This document shows, one piece after another, positions 60,466-64,000 of a DNA stretch of 64,000 nt. The notes below the pieces were generated by a model that saw only the letters and a list, made by a program, of their open reading frames with translations, did not search any database and had not been told where the DNA came from. The stretch comes from Streptomyces camelliae (GTDB lineage Bacteria; Actinomycetota; Actinomycetes; Streptomycetales; Streptomycetaceae), in NCBI RefSeq assembly GCF_027625935.1, contig NZ_CP115300.1, positions 1,302,001 to 1,366,000 on the forward strand. The letters run 5' to 3'. The stretch's first letter is position 1. Each line of letters starts with the position of its first letter. A program made the position numbers and the translations under genes.

Positions 60466-61689
60466 ATGACCGAGGAGACCACGCTCACCGGCCAGGCCCC
60501 GCCCCCCGTGCGGGACTGGTCCACGCCCGACCTGGACGGGACGGACTTCGACCCGGTCCTCGCCGGCCTGATGCGCGAGGGTCCGCTGACCCGGATCCGG
60601 CTGCCGTTCGGCGAGGGCTGGGCGTGGCTGGCGACCCGCTACGACGACGTGAAGCTGATCACCAACGACCCGCGCTTCAGCCGGACCGAGGTGACACACC
60701 GTCAAGTGACCCGGATGGCACCGAACTTCGCTCCCCGTCCCGGCTCGCTCGCCTGGGCCGACCAGCCCGACCACAACCGGCTGCGCAAGCCGGTCGCCGG
60801 TGCCTTCACGGTGAGCGCCATGAAGCGGCTGCGGCCCCGCGCCCAGGCGATCCTGGACGAGCTGGTGGACGGCGTCGTACGCGACGGGCCGCCCGCCGAT
60901 CTGATCGAGCGGGTGCTGGAGCCGTTCCCGCTCTCCGTGGTCAGCGAGGTGATGGGCGTGCCCGCCGCCGACCGGGCGCAGGTGCACGCCTGGACCCGGG
61001 AGATCATCTCCACCAACGGGGTCGAGGCGGCGGGCGCGGCCAAGGAGGGCCTGTACGGGTGGATCACCGCGACCATCCGGGCCCGGGCCGCGAGCCCGGG
61101 AGAGGACGTCTACTCGATGCTCGGCGCGGCCGTCGCACGGGGGGACATCGGGGAGGAGGAGGCCGTCGGGCTCGCCGGCCCGCTGCAGATCGGCGGCGAG
61201 GCGGTCACGCACAACTGCGGCCAGATGCTGTATCTGATGCTGACCCGGCCGGAGCTGATGGAGCGGATGCGAGCGCGGCCCGAGGCACGCGGCCCGGTGC
61301 TGGACGAGCTGTTCCGGTGGATCCCGCACCGCAGCTCGGTCGGGCTCGCCCGGATCGCGCGGGAGGACGTGGAGATCGCCGGTCACCGGATCGCGGCGGG
61401 CGAGCCGGTGTACGTCTCCTACCTCGCCGCCAACCGTGACCCGGCCGTCTTCCCCGACCCGGACCGCATCGACCCCGACCGCGACCCGAACCCGCACGTG
61501 GCGTTCGGCAACGGCCCGCACTTCTGCACCGGCACGCTGCTGGCCCGGCTGCAGACCGAGTTGCTGGTCGACACGCTGCTGGAGCGGCTGCCGGGGCTGC
61601 GGCTCGCCGTGCCGCCGGAGCAGGTGCGGTGGCGGCACCGGACCATGATCCGCGGGCCGCGGACGCTGCCCGCCACCTGGTCCGCCTGA
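60466..61689 (+). CDS. Cytochrome P450, CYP158A subfamily (flaviolin-coupling type)
   Basis: A 407-residue soluble P450 very close in sequence style to S. coelicolor CYP158A1/A2, which dimerise flaviolin to red-brown biflaviolin pigments. The signatures are the opening PPVRDWSTPDLDG, FDPVLAGLMREGPLTRI, ExxR at 281-284 (ELFR) and the haem-binding FGNGPHFCTG with Cys354. The I-helix reads GGEAVT (243-248) where most P450s have AGxDT. This replacement is also found in CYP158A proteins. There is no rppA (tetrahydroxynaphthalene synthase) gene in the window, so substrate comes from elsewhere or differs. S. coelicolor CYP158A1 lies near icd, as here. It needs an unlinked ferredoxin partner. Confidence 0.92.
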   Translation: MTEETTLTGQAPPPVRDWSTPDLDGTDFDPVLAGLMREGPLTRIRLPFGEGWAWLATRYDDVKLITNDPRFSRTEVTHRQVTRMAPNFAPRPGSLAWADQPDHNRLRKPVAGAFTVSAMKRLRPRAQAILDELVDGVVRDGPPADLIERVLEPFPLSVVSEVMGVPAADRAQVHAWTREIISTNGVEAAGAAKEGLYGWITATIRARAASPGEDVYSMLGAAVARGDIGEEEAVGLAGPLQIGGEAVTHNCGQMLYLMLTRPELMERMRARPEARGPVLDELFRWIPHRSSVGLARIAREDVEIAGHRIAAGEPVYVSYLAANRDPAVFPDPDRIDPDRDPNPHVAFGNGPHFCTGTLLARLQTELLVDTLLERLPGLRLAVPPEQVRWRHRTMIRGPRTLPATWSA

Positions 61690-61695
61690 CCGGGT

Positions 61696-62451
61696 TCAGG
61701 CCCGCAGCCACTCCGTGACGATCACGTCCACGCCGGTCCGCAGCCTGAGGGCGAAGGGGCCGGCCGGGGGTGTGTCACTGGTGAAGCGGCCGAGGGTGTC
61801 GACCGTGACAGGGCGGACGGTCTGCGGGCCGCCGAGCACCTCGATGCGCGCCGAGCTCGGCGGCAGCACCTGCCCGATCAGGCCGTCCTCGGTGACCTCG
61901 ACGTCGACCGTCACCTCGCCCGCGCGGAACGTCAGCATCCGCGGCGGGTCCGTGACGCCCCTGACCGGCAGCGCGTCCACCAGCGAGTCGAAGGTCAGCT
62001 CGGCGATCTGCGCGTCCAGGTCGTGCAACGCATAGGCGTCCAGGGCCAGTTGGCGCAGGACGTCCGGGACCGGGTCCAGCACGGCGGCCGCCTGCCGCAG
62101 CTCCTCCTCCAGCAGCGCGTCCACGAACTCGCCGTCATCGGCGACCTCGTGGGGCGGACCGTCACCGTCCGCACCCGCGCCGGGCAGAGCGCCGACGGCC
62201 TCCGCACCCGCGCCACGCAAGCCGCCCCCGTCCTCCACGCCCCCGGGAAGCGGACCCTCACCGGCCGGACCACTGACGGCCTCCGCACGCTCATCGGGCG
62301 AGCCGCCGGCGCCCCCCGCGCCGTTCAGGGGCAGGCCACCTCCCATGCCCTCCGGGGACAGGCCGCCGCCCGGGCTCCCGCCCCCGTGGGGCACGCCGCT
62401 GCCCTCGTCCGCGCTCTCGGGGCGCACCCCGTTGCCGTCGTCGCCGCTCAT
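61696..62451 (-). CDS. Hypothetical protein coupled to a sigma factor gene
   Basis: A 251-residue protein in two parts. The first about 100 residues are Gly/Pro/Glu/Ala-rich and disordered-looking (GGSPGGGLSPEGMGGGLPL). The rest begins with a helical segment (DGEFVDALLEEELRQAAAVLD) and ends in a beta-rich domain of about 80 residues resembling a small Ig-like or carboxypeptidase-regulatory fold (MLTFRAGEVTVDVEVTEDGL, ending GVDVIVTEWLRA). I do not recognise a named family. ATG overlaps the TGA of the sigma factor gene (ATGA), so the two proteins are made together. It may be an anti-sigma partner or adaptor. No membrane segment. Converges on the P450 gene with a 6-bp gap. Confidence 0.85.
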   Translation of the reverse strand: MSGDDGNGVRPESADEGSGVPHGGGSPGGGLSPEGMGGGLPLNGAGGAGGSPDERAEAVSGPAGEGPLPGGVEDGGGLRGAGAEAVGALPGAGADGDGPPHEVADDGEFVDALLEEELRQAAAVLDPVPDVLRQLALDAYALHDLDAQIAELTFDSLVDALPVRGVTDPPRMLTFRAGEVTVDVEVTEDGLIGQVLPPSSARIEVLGGPQTVRPVTVDTLGRFTSDTPPAGPFALRLRTGVDVIVTEWLRA

Positions 62452-63023
62452 GCCGCACCCCGTGCGTCCATCCGGGCCCGCAGCCGGCGCAGACAGCGCT
62501 GGCGCAGGGGCCCGATACTGCCGACCGCGATACCGAGCGCGGCCGAGATCTCCACATAGCTGGGCGGCGGGGAGGCGACCAGCACGCGCAGCAGCTGCCG
62601 GCAGCGCTCCCCCATCCCGTCCAGCTCCTGCCACAGGCGGCGGGCCCGCTCGGCACGGTCCGCCTCCTCCTCGGAGTCGATCAGCGACTCCTCGGGCGTC
62701 CGGTCGTCGCTGGCCCGGTCGAGCACCTGCGGATCGTCCGTCAGGGTCAGCCGGGCCAGGCTCCTGAGCACTTTCAGGCATTCGTGACGCGCCGTGCTGG
62801 CCAGCCAGGAGCCGGCCTTGTCGGGTTCGCGGATCCGCCCCAGATGCTGGGCGAAGCGGAACCAGACGGTCTGGTAGACCTCGTGTGCGTCGGCGTCGGA
62901 GAGCCGGTGGGCGCGCACCACCGACCACACCAGCGGACTCATCCCTTCCACCAGCGCCTTCCAGGCCGCGGCGTCCCCGTCGACGGCGGACTGGACCAAC
63001 GCCCCGACCTCTGTACGGTCCAC
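62448..63023 (-). CDS. ECF-like RNA polymerase sigma factor
   Basis: A 191-residue sigma-70 family protein with region 2 (LVQSAVDGDAAAWKALVEGMSPLVWSVVRAHRLSDADAHEVYQTVWFRF) and region 4 (MGERCRQLLRVLVASPPPSYVEISAALGIAVGSIGPLRQRCLRRLR), linked by a charged acidic spacer (about 105-130). No zinc anti-sigma motif follows. This group of streptomycete sigma factors is commonly linked to CHAT or protease genes, as I recall. GTG at 63023 with GAGGGG and GGAG upstream. The downstream 251-residue protein is translationally coupled and the S8 protease gene is 59 bp upstream, on the same strand. Confidence 0.9.
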   Translation of the reverse strand: MDRTEVGALVQSAVDGDAAAWKALVEGMSPLVWSVVRAHRLSDADAHEVYQTVWFRFAQHLGRIREPDKAGSWLASTARHECLKVLRSLARLTLTDDPQVLDRASDDRTPEESLIDSEEEADRAERARRLWQELDGMGERCRQLLRVLVASPPPSYVEISAALGIAVGSIGPLRQRCLRRLRARMDARGAA

Positions 63024-63082
63024 GGCTCCACCCCTCGTGTACGGCACGTCATCGTACGCCGTGGAGCGGAGAGTCCCGGTCC

Positions 63083-64000
63083 TCATACGGGCACGGCCGG
63101 GTCGGCGACGGATACCGGGCGCCAGGTGGGCGGCCTGAGCACCGGGACACGCGCCCCGCGCACCTCCGCGCTGCCGGTGGCCGCCGCGAGGAGCCCGTCG
63201 CGGGCGGCGCGCGGGTCGCGCTCGCCGTACGCCGTCATGTGCGCGGCGACGAGGCCCGCGACCACCGGCGTGGCGAAGGAGGTGCCGCTCCACTGGGCGA
63301 GCCCGTCGAACATCACCTGGTGCGGCTTGGCCCCGGTGCTCTCCCGGCCCTCGCTCAGCACGCCGGTGTGGCGCGGGAACTGGCAGGTGCAGGAGTAGTC
63401 GTAGTCGAACCGGCAGCCGTCGTAGGTGGAGTGCTGGTAGATGTACGGCACGGGTGTGTCGAAGCCGGCGAGGGCGCTGGTGAGGCGCTCGCCGGGGGCG
63501 AAGACCTGTACCCAGGGCCCGTGGTTGCTGAAGCAGGCCTCGCTCTCGCCGTCCGCGCTCAGTGCGCCGACCGACAAAACGCTGTCGGCGTACTCGGGCA
63601 GGCCGGCGTAGGCGGCGGGCCAGAACGGGGCGTGGCTGGAGTTGTTGCCGGCGGCGGCCACCAGCAGGGTGCGCTGCTCGCGCAGTTCGCGCATGAACGC
63701 GTCGAGGCCGAGGAGGCCGTCCGTGACGCCCTCGGTGGTGGTGCCGGCGGAGAGGCTGATGATGTCGGGCCAGCCGCCCTCGTCGACCGCCGCGAAGAGC
63801 CGGGCGCCGAACTCGGACTCCAGGATCGCGCCCGCGTCGCTCAGCGTGTTGCGGACGGTCACCGCGGTGTTGGGCGCGACGGCCGCGAGGATCCCGGCGA
63901 TGAACGTGCCGTGGCCGACGTACTGGCGCAGCACCCCGTCGGCGTCGGTCTCGGCCGGCTCGATGTCGCCCGCGGTGTGGGCGAGCGGCGGGTAGGCGTC
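63083..64000 (-). CDS. S8 (subtilisin-like) serine peptidase, C-terminal part (runs off the window)
   Basis: About 305 residues of a subtilase are visible; the start lies beyond the window. The catalytic His is in VGHGTFIAGI, the oxyanion Asn in VAAAGNNSSHAPFW and the nucleophile Ser in WSGTSFATPVVAGLVAAH. The Asp-containing N-terminal segment is not visible. An insertion before the Ser carries three Cys close together (GCRFDYDYSCTCQFP). There is no C-terminal extension beyond 40 residues. Location cannot be told without the N-terminus, but genes in such sigma-linked settings are often for cytoplasmic proteins. It precedes the sigma factor gene on the same strand with a 59-bp gap, so it probably belongs to the same module. 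Confidence 0.92.
   Translation of the reverse strand, partial: DAYPPLAHTAGDIEPAETDADGVLRQYVGHGTFIAGILAAVAPNTAVTVRNTLSDAGAILESEFGARLFAAVDEGGWPDIISLSAGTTTEGVTDGLLGLDAFMRELREQRTLLVAAAGNNSSHAPFWPAAYAGLPEYADSVLSVGALSADGESEACFSNHGPWVQVFAPGERLTSALAGFDTPVPYIYQHSTYDGCRFDYDYSCTCQFPRHTGVLSEGRESTGAKPHQVMFDGLAQWSGTSFATPVVAGLVAAHMTAYGERDPRAARDGLLAAATGSAEVRGARVPVLRPPTWRPVSVADPAVPV

Overview
The window is very GC-rich, with G or C at almost every third codon position. It looks like a Streptomyces chromosome segment. Supporting signs are a CYP158A-type P450, multidomain SpoIIE-type phosphatases, an Rpf/LysM/M23 wall hydrolase, the GlgC-GlgM pair typical of actinobacteria, monomeric NADP isocitrate dehydrogenase, a SoxR-type promoter, and two copies of a hairpin repeat I recognise from streptomycete intergenic regions. 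I see no rRNA or tRNA gene, insertion sequence, prophage or CRISPR array. Family and synteny statements come from memory of the families, not from searches.

Layout. 1-6.6 kb: end of an amidase gene, a GNAT, an unrecognised 57-residue protein gene, an HD-like protein with lost metal ligands, two SDRs (one with a zinc ribbon and no catalytic Tyr) and a wax ester synthase/DGAT. 6.7-12.4 kb, all minus strand: secreted GH92 mannosidase, glgC, glgM and an FhuF-like iron-sulfur protein. 12.6-17.8 kb: DMT transporter, Rpf-LysM-M23 hydrolase divergent from gnd, a proline-rich small protein, a small GNAT and panD. 17.9-24.3 kb: an orphan substrate-binding lipoprotein between two SpoIIE-type phosphatases. 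24.4-25.5 kb: a deletion scar joining the 3' remnants of an oxidoreductase gene and a lacI-type gene. 25.6-28.7 kb: MFS-ChrB operon, M56 peptidase and a thioredoxin-fold protein.

28.8-39.5 kb: a LytS/LytR two-component system around a sodium:solute symporter and its small partner, then a molybdenum hydroxylase operon (FeS, FAD and Mo subunits) running into a GH65 phosphorylase. 39.6-45.9 kb: a secreted RICIN/beta-helix protein, an ABC exporter under a near-perfect SoxR promoter, a divergent UPF0104 membrane protein and an enoyl-CoA hydratase relative. 46-50.3 kb: a translationally coupled glycerol-type catabolic operon (FGGY kinase, GlpA-like oxidase with a BFD domain, second FAD oxidoreductase). 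50.4-61.7 kb, plus strand: a helical repeat-like protein with a possible leader peptide, amino acid permease, MscS channel, monomeric IDH, metY-metX, an N-formylglutamate amidohydrolase-like protein and a CYP158A P450. 61.7-64 kb, minus strand: the end of an S8 protease gene, a sigma factor and a coupled 251-residue protein. This last group runs off the window and resembles protease/sigma/CHAT modules of actinobacteria.

The genes are mostly accessory metabolism and signalling: sugar and glycogen turnover, C3 and carboxylate use, redox and chromate stress, methionine synthesis and envelope maintenance. The strongest leads are the SoxR promoter, the protease-sigma module, the scar, the unrecognised 57-residue gene and the overlapping 18-codon leader.
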